A DNA stretch of 64,000 nt from ENR-C20 sp942493145 (lineage in GTDB: Bacteria > Bacillota > Clostridia > Acetivibrionales > DTU013), in assembly GCA_942493145.1 (NCBI GenBank), contig OW818679.1, positions 2,914,001 through 2,978,000 on the forward strand, in the 5' to 3' direction. A program made the translations under genes and the position numbers. Within the stretch, counting starts at the first letter, position 1, and each line of letters begins with the position of its first letter. Below the pieces are notes generated by a model. That model saw only the letters and a program-made list of their open reading frames with translations, searched no databases and was not told the DNA's origin. Shown in pieces: positions 27,333-34,873 of the stretch.

Positions 27333-28562
27333 TCACAGCAGTTGTACCCTGACAGCCTCTCCTGCCTTCAATCCCTCTTTGTTCCTTGGGATGACCACAT
27401 AGCCGTCTGCTATTGAAAGACGGGTGATATTCCCGGATTTTCCGAAAATGGGGCAGGCTATATAACGCCCGTTTACTTCAGTAAGCTTTACCATCTGTAA
27501 GGTATCCTTACCCGGCGCTCCCGGAAGGTTCCTGTCAATACTGGCTTCAATGGATGGCACACCGCGCGGTGGCGTCAGTGTATCCCAAAGCCAGCTAAGG
27601 ATCATTTCAAACACCATGATAGCCGATACGGGGTGCCCCGGGAGTCCAATCAGCAAGGTCTGGCTGACATCATCGTAGCCTGTGATAGTAGGCTTGCCTG
27701 GCTTGATCGCCAATCCATGGGTCAAAACCCCTCGGGAAGCCAGCTCATCGATAACTCTTGCGGTAGCATCCTTAATGCCCTGGGAGCTACCCCCTGAAAC
27801 CACGACTATGTCGCTATTCTTCATGGCACCGGCTATGGTATCTTTCAGCAGCATTTCATCATCCAAAAGCATGTAGGTGTTTATCACATTGCAGCCTGCT
27901 TTCCGGGCAAGTGCAGATATGGAATAGGTATTGATATCACGGATTTCTCCCAAAGCGGGAACAGTACCGGGGTCGACAAGCTCATCCCCGATGGATATGA
28001 GTGTCATATCAAAGGGTACATACACCATCGGATCAATTACTCCTACTTCCGCCAGTACACCAATTTCCAGTGGGCGTATATATGTGCCTTTGGACAAAAC
28101 AATTTCACCTGCCCTGGCATCTTCCCCTGCGAAGATAATATTACGGCCGGGAGAAACGGAGTCGGAAATTGCTACGCCCGTCTCATCAAAACACTCACAG
28201 TATTCCACCATTACCATGGCATCGGCCCCTTCCGGCAGCATCCCACCGGTAGGAACATATACGCATTCTCCTTGTTCAATGGGCTTTGTCGACTTCCTCC
28301 CCATTTCAACTTCTCCTGTCAATGTGAGGAAAACAGGTATACTCTCGCTTGCAAGGCTGGTATCAGCTGCACGGACAGCATAGCCATCTACTGTAGACCG
28401 ATTGAAAGCAGGCAGATTTTCGTCTGAACTTATGTCTTCGGCCAGAATGCGACCGCAGGCAGAGTGCAATGGGACCCGCTCCGTCCCGATTGTTTTGCCC
28501 TTCATCGCCTGCAATATTTTTTCACGGGCTTCTTCGATTGTATCTACGGTGAAAAGCTTCAA
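27333..28562 (-). CDS. moeA: Molybdopterin molybdotransferase MoeA
   Basis: 409 residues, the standard length, from TTG 28562 with GGGGGG seven bases before it. MoeA inserts molybdate or tungstate into adenylylated molybdopterin. Seen: LPAFNRSTVDGYAVRA (50-65), VPTGGMLPEGADAMVMVEY and IKPGKPTI...GLPGHPVSA. It begins 16 bases after tupC ends, so it is firmly in the tungstate transport operon. The neighbouring MoeA-PBP protein is a paralogue. No mogA, moaA, moaC or moeB gene is in the window, so earlier cofactor steps must be encoded elsewhere. Confidence 0.95.
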   Translation of the reverse strand: MKLFTVDTIEEAREKILQAMKGKTIGTERVPLHSACGRILAEDISSDENLPAFNRSTVDGYAVRAADTSLASESIPVFLTLTGEVEMGRKSTKPIEQGECVYVPTGGMLPEGADAMVMVEYCECFDETGVAISDSVSPGRNIIFAGEDARAGEIVLSKGTYIRPLEIGVLAEVGVIDPMVYVPFDMTLISIGDELVDPGTVPALGEIRDINTYSISALARKAGCNVINTYMLLDDEMLLKDTIAGAMKNSDIVVVSGGSSQGIKDATARVIDELASRGVLTHGLAIKPGKPTITGYDDVSQTLLIGLPGHPVSAIMVFEMILSWLWDTLTPPRGVPSIEASIDRNLPGAPGKDTLQMVKLTEVNGRYIACPIFGKSGNITRLSIADGYVVIPRNKEGLKAGEAVRVQLL

Positions 28563-28578
28563 TTCTCTTCCCCCCTTG

Positions 28579-29256
28579 CTAAAGGCGTTCGCGCCTTACG
28601 TATTCCTGCAGCACTTCGTTTGAAGGATCTATAAGGATATTCTGACAAGTTCCACTTTCTATTATATTGCCCTTTTGCATAAAATGCACTATATCACACA
28701 TACGTCCAATATGTGCCAACTGATGGCTTATGATAATCCAGGTGGCCGGGTTTTCCCTCTGCCTCTTGTGAAACAGCCCCTCAAACAGGGCAAGTCCCTC
28801 CGGATCCAGATTGGACATGGCTTCATCTATAATAATGAGCTTTGGTTCAAATATCATGGCCCTTCCGATCGACAACTTTTGCCGCTCCCCGCTGCTGAGC
28901 CCCGGAGCATACTGATCGCGCTTATCGTCGAGTCCCATAAGCTCCAGCCAATCAGACACCTTATTCTTGTCGATTTTTTCACCGCGGACCTTTAATGGAT
29001 AAATCAGGTTGTTATAAACGGTATCATGGAGCAGATAAGGCCGCTGTGAGGCCATAGTAATGTCACGTGCAGAAAGATCGCCGAGGTCTATTTCACCGCT
29101 ATCGGGAACAATCAGCCCTGCTAACAGCTTGGCAAGGGTTGATTTCCCACAGCCATTTGCGCCAATGATGCCATGAATGATACCCTGTTTCAGGATCAGG
29201 CTTTCAATGAAAAGATGAAACTCTCCTGATCTTTTTTCAAGCTTAGAAATTTTCAT
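28579..29256 (-). CDS. tupC: Tungstate ABC transporter, ATP-binding protein
   Basis: 225 residues from ATG 29256, which overlaps the end of tupB by 14 bases. Walker A GANGCGKST, signature LSSGERQKLS and Walker B LIIIDEAMSNLD are intact. The ATPase drives tungstate import through TupB. The assignment to tungstate, not molybdate or phosphate, rests on the TupA partner. Translational coupling with tupB is likely. Confidence 0.92.
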   Translation of the reverse strand: MKISKLEKRSGEFHLFIESLILKQGIIHGIIGANGCGKSTLAKLLAGLIVPDSGEIDLGDLSARDITMASQRPYLLHDTVYNNLIYPLKVRGEKIDKNKVSDWLELMGLDDKRDQYAPGLSSGERQKLSIGRAMIFEPKLIIIDEAMSNLDPEGLALFEGLFHKRQRENPATWIIISHQLAHIGRMCDIVHFMQKGNIIESGTCQNILIDPSNEVLQEYVRRERL

Positions 29257-29926
29257 CAGCAACTGACTCCCTTCTGAAGAAATCGGCCAGCCACTGTATT
29301 CCAAAAGCAATTACCAGAAGTAAAACCCCAAGCAGGATACCTTCAGTAAATATTCCGGCGCTCTTGAGGGTTGAGATTGCTGTTGTCATAGTCCTTGTAC
29401 TGTTTTTGATGTTGCCGCCTACAAGAAATACCGCTCCAACCTCACTTATGGAGCGGCCATAACCGGTGACGACGGCAAAATATATCTCGTCCTTCATTTC
29501 CTTTACAATCAGCCAATTGATCTGTTGTTTGTCAGCCCCCATGGTTTTACCGAAGCTGCGTATGGAGGGCGCGTTGCGTAAGGCATAAGAGTAGACCATT
29601 CCACAGATGATGGGTGTGATTATAATTGTTTGAGCAACGATCATGCCCTTGATGGTAAAAAGCCAGCCGAGGTCACCTAAAGGCCCCCGGCGCATAAGCA
29701 GAAGATATGTAACGAGACCCGCCACCACCGGCGGGATTCCCATAAGAGTACGATTTATACGTATTACAGCCCTTTTACCGGGGAAATGCACCCGTTCCAG
29801 AATCAAGCCGAGAAAGATACCCAACACTGCTGAAATCAGGGTCGAGAAAACCGACATTATCAATGTGACCTTGACGGAATCCCATACACCGATATTGGAA
29901 AAAAAATCCGAAAACAGGTTTTCCAT
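29243..29926 (-). CDS. tupB: Tungstate ABC transporter, permease
   Basis: 227 residues from ATG 29926, with AAGGAG seven bases upstream; the frame open to 29956 has no site. About five or six transmembrane helices are visible. The cytoplasmic EAA-type loop lies around MGADKQQINWLIVKEMKDEIYFAVVTG. It overlaps tupC by 14 bases. TupB channels tungstate released by TupA. Confidence 0.91.
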   Translation of the reverse strand: MENLFSDFFSNIGVWDSVKVTLIMSVFSTLISAVLGIFLGLILERVHFPGKRAVIRINRTLMGIPPVVAGLVTYLLLMRRGPLGDLGWLFTIKGMIVAQTIIITPIICGMVYSYALRNAPSIRSFGKTMGADKQQINWLIVKEMKDEIYFAVVTGYGRSISEVGAVFLVGGNIKNSTRTMTTAISTLKSAGIFTEGILLGVLLLVIAFGIQWLADFFRRESVADENF

Positions 29927-29980
29927 ATTCCAGCTCCTTAAAACAAGCGGTCTCACGCCATATTTTACTACAACACAACC

Positions 29981-30916
29981 CTACTTTGCAATCGCGTTGG
30001 GTGTAAAGAGCGCCTCACCGTATTCATCCACACCGAATGATCCAATCAGCTTCTGGATTTCAGCGGAACAGATCCACTCAATAAAAGCGTTTGCGCCTTC
30101 AAGATTGGTATCGGGATTAACCTTTTGGCTGACAGCGATAACGCCGTACTGGTTGAGCAGATTAGGATCGCCTTCGCATATGATTTCAAGACCAATTTTG
30201 TTGTCGGCCTTTGATTTAGTGGACAGCCATGTACCCCTGTCTGACAGGCAGTAACCTTTTTTCTCATCAGTCATGATAATGGTATCGCTCATTCCAGCAC
30301 CAGCAGAAATGTAATTGGGATTGACTTTGTAATCTATGCCCAGCTTACCCCATATGCCGGTTTCTTTGGTATGAGTACCTGAGTCATCGCCACGGGAAAC
30401 AAAAACAAGCTTCTCTTCCTGAATCTGTTTAAATACGGACTCTATGTCACTTGTTTTCTTAATTGGACCATCGGTCGGGCCAACGATAATAAAATCGTTA
30501 TACATAACCTGAAAACGCTCGATTCCGGAACCTTCTTTTACAAATTCCTCCTCTTTAGCCTTGGCATGCACCAGAAGAATGTCGGCATCGCCGTTTTTAC
30601 CAAGCGCAAGGGCTTCGCCTGTGCCGACCGCCGTCCATTTTAGTTCCCAGCCGGTATCTTCCAGAAAGACGGGTGCAAGGTAGTCAAGCAGCCCGGTGTT
30701 ATCGGTACTGGTTGTAGTCGCCATTAAGAGGACACCTTTTTTTGCTGTTGTTTCGGTTGTTGTAGTTGTTGTTTCGGTTGTTGCAGTGGTTGTTTCGGTT
30801 GTTGTACCTGTTGATCCGGCTGGTTCATTGGGAGTATTGACCGTGCTGCCGCATCCGGCAAGCAAAGCAAACGTCATAATTATTGCAAGGAAAAGTACAA
30901 GTGTTTTTTTATTCAT
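29981..30916 (-). CDS. tupA: Tungstate-binding lipoprotein
   Basis: 311 residues from ATG 30916, six to eight bases after GAGGTG. Lipobox LLAGC anchors it outside the membrane. A Thr/Glu-rich linker (about 30-58, runs of TTT and ETT) separates the anchor from the binding domain, which starts with LLMATTTSTDNTGLLDYL. The TTTS segment is the oxyanion-binding hallmark of TupA, which selects tungstate over molybdate. The rest follows the family, including SRGDDSGTHTKE. It is the first gene of a seven-gene operon with a strong promoter 100-130 bases upstream. Confidence 0.94.
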   Translation of the reverse strand: MNKKTLVLFLAIIMTFALLAGCGSTVNTPNEPAGSTGTTTETTTATTETTTTTTETTAKKGVLLMATTTSTDNTGLLDYLAPVFLEDTGWELKWTAVGTGEALALGKNGDADILLVHAKAKEEEFVKEGSGIERFQVMYNDFIIVGPTDGPIKKTSDIESVFKQIQEEKLVFVSRGDDSGTHTKETGIWGKLGIDYKVNPNYISAGAGMSDTIIMTDEKKGYCLSDRGTWLSTKSKADNKIGLEIICEGDPNLLNQYGVIAVSQKVNPDTNLEGANAFIEWICSAEIQKLIGSFGVDEYGEALFTPNAIAK

Positions 30917-31244
30917 GATCTTCACCTCATATAAATTTTGTTGCCTACGGTAATAACAAGTAATCGCTGACTTACTTTAACAATCACATTCCATATAACC
31001 TGCAGGCATATATGAAATTATATTAACTATGATAAAATAAGTCAACAAATAGTACGCATTTATACAATGACTGACTTAAATATTCAGCTTTCGACTGGCT
31101 TCAGCCTATATGCTTATAGCTTATGGGAATATGTGGCGCAAACTTGTAAGTTTCATCTTTTCGAATTACAATATAATTGCTCCCACAAAAAGGCAACCTG
31201 CCTTAACAGGCATAGGCAGATAAATACTAACCGGAGGTACTGCT
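30917..31244. other. 328-base divergent region between tupA and a LysR gene
   Basis: It holds the tupA promoter on the minus strand (listed separately) and a TATAAT (31172-31177) for the LysR gene. A short stem, TGCCT/AGGCA, lies at 31199-31212 just before the LysR ribosome site. The tupA leader contains a 6-bp stem, AAGTAA/TTACTT. I do not see the conserved core of a Moco-type riboswitch. Confidence 0.5.
31017..31045 (-). promoter_or_regulatory. Sigma-A promoter of the tup operon
   Basis: On the minus strand TTGACT (31045-31040) and a perfect TATAAT (31022-31017) are 17 bases apart. The -10 is about 100 bases before tupA, leaving a leader of roughly 95 nt. Confidence 0.75.
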
Positions 31245-32132
31245 TTGGAACTTAGTCAACTCAAATATTTTATACTGGTGGCTGAACTGCAGAATATATC
31301 GAAAGCATCAGAACGGCTGAGCATATCGCAGCCTTCGCTTTCCAAGAGCATTTCCAAGCTGGAAAAAGAGCTGGGGACACCGCTCTTTGAGCGAGTGGGT
31401 AAAAAAATCCTCCTCAACGAACAGGGCACCCGCTTTCTTGCAGGGGTTCAATCGTCCTTGCAGGAGCTGGACGATACGATGGATATTGTATCGAGTTTGT
31501 CCGATAATGCAATAGTGAGATTAAATCTAGGTATTTTTGCACTGCACTCCCGCGTCGTCAAATGCTTGAAAGAATTTGGAGAAACCCATCCTCAGGTTGA
31601 ATATATAATACATAGCAACGTAAGCTCTCTGGAAAATTTGGAAACGGATGCATTTGACATGATGATTTATCCTTTGGATACCGCTTTCAAAAAATATAAA
31701 GGCTATATCATTGCACACGAAAAGTTCAGGGTTGTAGTGCCAGGAACAAACCCACTGTCTGTGAAAAAATCCATAGATATCACAGAACTGAAAAATGAAC
31801 AGTTTGTATTTATTCGCAACTCAAAGCGCAGCCTTGGTTGGCCATATCACTCGCTGGTCAATGCAGGCTTGAAACCAAAGATCAGATGCACCACCGATAG
31901 TATAGAATCTCACTGCCAACTGATCTCGAGCGGTTTTGCAATCGGTCTGGCCGGCGAAGGAAATATGGAAACCTATGCAGCAAATCCGGATTTGGTAGTT
32001 TTAGATATAGATGGAATTGAAATTTTAGAGCCTGTTATGATAGGATTTAAACGCGAAAAGCACCTCTCCGAAACAGCCAGAATCTTTCGGAGTTTCGTTA
32101 TAGATTACTTTAAAATCAACACACATGAGTAA
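31245..32132 (+). CDS. LysR-family regulator (divergent from tup operon)
   Basis: 295 residues from TTG 31245, with GGAGG seven bases upstream. The N-terminal winged helix reads MELSQLKYFILVAELQNISK and SISQPSLSKSISKLEKELG, a canonical LysR DNA-binding domain. The effector domain follows from about residue 90. Because it is divergent from tupA and upstream of a MoaD-like gene, control of tungsten-enzyme genes is likely. It is not ModE: the winged helix is LysR-type and no molbindin domain is present. Confidence 0.9.
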   Translation: MELSQLKYFILVAELQNISKASERLSISQPSLSKSISKLEKELGTPLFERVGKKILLNEQGTRFLAGVQSSLQELDDTMDIVSSLSDNAIVRLNLGIFALHSRVVKCLKEFGETHPQVEYIIHSNVSSLENLETDAFDMMIYPLDTAFKKYKGYIIAHEKFRVVVPGTNPLSVKKSIDITELKNEQFVFIRNSKRSLGWPYHSLVNAGLKPKIRCTTDSIESHCQLISSGFAIGLAGEGNMETYAANPDLVVLDIDGIEILEPVMIGFKREKHLSETARIFRSFVIDYFKINTHE

Positions 32133-32180
32133 TTTAAAACATTATACGGTGTTATATTTTGTATGTCGGAGGTTTTAACC

Positions 32181-32429
32181 ATGCAAATTGAGGCCAAATT
32201 TATCTGCCCTGAGATTGTGGGAGAAATGAAAAACGGTACATATACTGTGGCCGAAGGATCTACAATCAGGGATTTGTTAACAACTTGTCAGAAGGAAAAC
32301 AATATTTTCATTAAAGAAGAATACTTGAAATGGCTTGTGTATTTGGCGGATGGCAAGCCAGCACATTCGGATACATTGCTTGATGGTGTCAATATGGTTT
32401 ATATCCTGCGTGCTGTAGTGGGCGGCTGA
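32181..32429 (+). CDS. MoaD/ThiS-family ubiquitin-like sulfur carrier
   Basis: 82 residues from ATG 32181, eight bases after CGGAGG; the frame opens at 32163 without support. It has the beta-grasp outline and ends with Gly-Gly (LRAVVGG), the residue pair that is thiocarboxylated for sulfur transfer in molybdopterin synthase. MoaD-like genes often accompany aldehyde:ferredoxin oxidoreductases, so this copy may be dedicated to the tungsten-pterin enzymes. No MoaE partner is nearby. It lies between two LysR genes on the same strand. Confidence 0.85.
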   Translation: MQIEAKFICPEIVGEMKNGTYTVAEGSTIRDLLTTCQKENNIFIKEEYLKWLVYLADGKPAHSDTLLDGVNMVYILRAVVGG

Positions 32430-32479
32430 TAAAGAAAATATCAGCCAGGAAAACATGCTTAGTCTAAAGGAGTTGTAAC

Positions 32480-33376
32480 ATGGATACAAAACAATTGGAA
32501 TGCTTCATAACCCTTGCTCAAACTCTCAATTTCACAGCTTCAGCCAAGCTTCTGAAGATATCACAGTCTTCGCTCAGCCGTTTGATTCTTTCTTTGGAAG
32601 AGGAATTGGATTCACAACTTTTTTACCGCAACAATAGAAGCGTTGAACTGACATCTGCCGGCATGGTTTTTTTGAAGGAAGCTGACCAGATAATGATGCA
32701 TTATAATAAGGGCCTTGTAGAATTAAAAAAATCCAAAACAGGTATGGTAGGTAATTTAAAAATCGGATTTTTGAGAGATACTCTCGATCAGGATATACCC
32801 AACATTGTAAATAATTTCCACAACAATTTTCCTTTTATAAATATAGAATTCTTCGAATACAGTGTCGCCGGCATGATCGAGGCTCTGCGCAAGGATTTGG
32901 TTGATATTGCCTTTACGGTTTTTATGGATGTCCCTTTAGCAGCCGACATCTCATGGAGAACCACATCTAAAAATGAACTGTATATAGCAATGCACGAAAA
33001 TCATCCGTTGTCGGGGAGAAATAGCCTTGAGATGTCTGAATTGTCCAATGATAGTTTTGTTATGATGGATCGTAATGATTCTACAGCAATATTCAATCAG
33101 GCAACCAGATTCTGTAACCAGAATGGTTTTTCTCCAAATATTGTTGCATATGCTAACAATATTTCAAGTTTGCTGCTTCTGGCAGGCTGCGGCATCGGTA
33201 TATCAATCCTCCCGTTGAGATTCAAGATAATGGCGTCTCCCGCAATACGCTTTGTTAAACTGCAGAATGTCGAATACTCTACAGATGCAATTGTAGCCTG
33301 GAAAACCAGCAATAACAATTCATGCCTTTCTCACTTTGTAAATGAAATTGAAACATACCTCAAGAAATTAAAATGA
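32480..33376 (+). CDS. LysR-family regulator
   Basis: 298 residues, with AAGGAG seven bases before the ATG. The DNA-binding domain is clear (MDTKQLECFITLAQTLNF, KISQSSLSRLILSLEEEL), followed by a two-lobed effector domain (about 90-298) with GIGISILPLRFK in the family position. It follows the MoaD-like gene by 50 bases and probably belongs to the same short transcript. The target is unknown; the transhydroxylase genes 1.5 kb downstream are a candidate. Confidence 0.9.
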   Translation: MDTKQLECFITLAQTLNFTASAKLLKISQSSLSRLILSLEEELDSQLFYRNNRSVELTSAGMVFLKEADQIMMHYNKGLVELKKSKTGMVGNLKIGFLRDTLDQDIPNIVNNFHNNFPFINIEFFEYSVAGMIEALRKDLVDIAFTVFMDVPLAADISWRTTSKNELYIAMHENHPLSGRNSLEMSELSNDSFVMMDRNDSTAIFNQATRFCNQNGFSPNIVAYANNISSLLLLAGCGIGISILPLRFKIMASPAIRFVKLQNVEYSTDAIVAWKTSNNNSCLSHFVNEIETYLKKLK

Positions 33377-33419
33377 AGGATGATTTTTGTTGAAGTAATT
33401 TCATATAGTGCTACTTTAC

Positions 33420-34670
33420 CTATGTTTTTTTCTCTTTATCGTATTTCTCCCGGCCAGCTTTACTATTCGATTTACTTTCATGATTTGCAATTATCTCCAG
33501 GTGTCTGTTCAACTCATTAAGATGACGTTGTTGGAGTTGCAGCTGCTTGTTTTGAAAATCAATTTCCGCCTGTTTTTCCTCTTCACTTCGTTTTTCCTGC
33601 AGATATAACTCTAAAGCTTCCTTTATGCTGGTTGCCCTTTCATTCCGAAAATATGAAATGAGTTTGGTCAATGTTTCATTGTTTTGAAATTCAGGTCCCA
33701 CTCTACATTCATTCTCCAGGAAATCATCATTTTCTTTAATCCTGACAGCAATAAGGCTGATTTCTCTTTCAAATTCAGCAGTGATTTTTTCAACAGCCCT
33801 TGACACAAACTCTTCATCAGATATTCTGCGCCAATTCGACATCTCTCTCTTTTTCATTTCAATGCTTCTTATTTTATCTTCTTTTTCCCTGTCAAGCTCT
33901 TGAATCCTCGATTTATTTTCCTGCAACGCCTTTTTATATTCTTCAACTTTTAAAATAGCATCTGCATGGTTCCCATTGATTTTCAATAATATTTCATTTT
34001 TTTGTCTATTCAGTTCCTTAATTTCTCCATTGTGCCGTTGTGTCTTATTCCGGTAGTATGATTCATTATTCTTAAAAAATTTCCTCAGGCGATAATACCC
34101 GTACATTTCTGCCGACCATATAATCAACAAAGCCGGGACTCTCATAACGCTGTCATTAATCAGAGGTATGGAACCAGATATCAGAAGAGCAACCGGCAAA
34201 GCTATTAATGCAGCTACAAGGAACAGGAATCCAGAATATATGCAGTATTGTCTAAGCCCTTTTGGATATAACAAAGCCCTGATATGGTTTTTATCCACAA
34301 GAAAAGCTATAATTGAAGCTGTTTGCATTGCCTTCTCTTGTTTTGAATCGGAACGATTCTCTCTATCATTTATCTCATCTATTTTTATCAATTCACGTAT
34401 CAGTTCATTCATCCCGGCGCTGATTTTTTCACTTTCAAACAACACCTTTTGGGTTTTTTTGTCAATATCTCTGCGTATGTTTGAAATTTCACCATCTAAA
34501 TCAGATAGCAACCTCTTTGATTTATCAATTATTCCGGCTTTTTCATCTTCTATGGCTTTTTGCAGTTTACCGGTTAAATTTGATTTTTGCTGGAGTAATA
34601 GTTGGTTTTCTTTTAAGATATTCTGAGCATCTGTCAAATTCTGCATCAGCTTTTTTAACTCATCATCCAT
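33420..34670 (-). CDS. Coiled-coil membrane protein of unknown function
   Basis: 416 residues. A charged N-terminal region (1-125) and a long charged C-terminal region (200-416) both look like coiled coils rich in Glu, Lys and Gln. They flank two transmembrane helices (about 143-165 and 172-192). GAGGGA precedes the ATG by five bases. I recognise no family. The protein would form a hairpin in the membrane with both coils in the cytosol. It is oriented against its neighbours, so it is probably monocistronic and unrelated to the tungsten genes. Confidence 0.65.
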   Translation of the reverse strand: MDDELKKLMQNLTDAQNILKENQLLLQQKSNLTGKLQKAIEDEKAGIIDKSKRLLSDLDGEISNIRRDIDKKTQKVLFESEKISAGMNELIRELIKIDEINDRENRSDSKQEKAMQTASIIAFLVDKNHIRALLYPKGLRQYCIYSGFLFLVAALIALPVALLISGSIPLINDSVMRVPALLIIWSAEMYGYYRLRKFFKNNESYYRNKTQRHNGEIKELNRQKNEILLKINGNHADAILKVEEYKKALQENKSRIQELDREKEDKIRSIEMKKREMSNWRRISDEEFVSRAVEKITAEFEREISLIAVRIKENDDFLENECRVGPEFQNNETLTKLISYFRNERATSIKEALELYLQEKRSEEEKQAEIDFQNKQLQLQQRHLNELNRHLEIIANHESKSNSKAGREKYDKEKKT

Positions 34671-34770
34671 AAGAATCCCTCACAATATAGAATGTATGAA
34701 TCTTTTTACCATTATACCAGATTCAAGCCTTCTTTTCATGACAAGGCTACATGCGATACGTTTCTACATA

Positions 34771-34812
34771 ACTTCAATCCGGTTGAAGTGTAAGTGCAAT
34801 ATTACATATTGT
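34771..34812 (+). promoter_or_regulatory. Promoter and palindrome upstream of the transhydroxylase genes
   Basis: ACTTCAA (34771-34777) and TTGAAGT (34783-34789) form a perfect 7-bp palindrome with a 5-base centre. Its right arm overlaps a possible -35, TTGAAG (34783-34788), 18 bases from TATTGT (34807-34812). AGTGTAAG also repeats directly at 34787 and 34815. This looks like an operator over a promoter, but the -10 is imperfect. Confidence 0.45.
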
Positions 34813-34873
34813 TTAGTGTAAGAATAGATAGTACACTTAACACAGCTATATTCGTAATGCAGGAGGATAGCAA

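Noticed and set aside
30917..31016. A Moco/Tuco riboswitch in the tupA leader.
   Set aside because: The leader is only about 95 nt and shows just a 6-bp stem; the conserved core of that RNA class is not visible.
31067..31255. A 62-codon frame upstream of the first tungsten-island LysR gene.
   Set aside because: It covers the promoter region, has no ribosome site or motif, and ends inside the LysR start.
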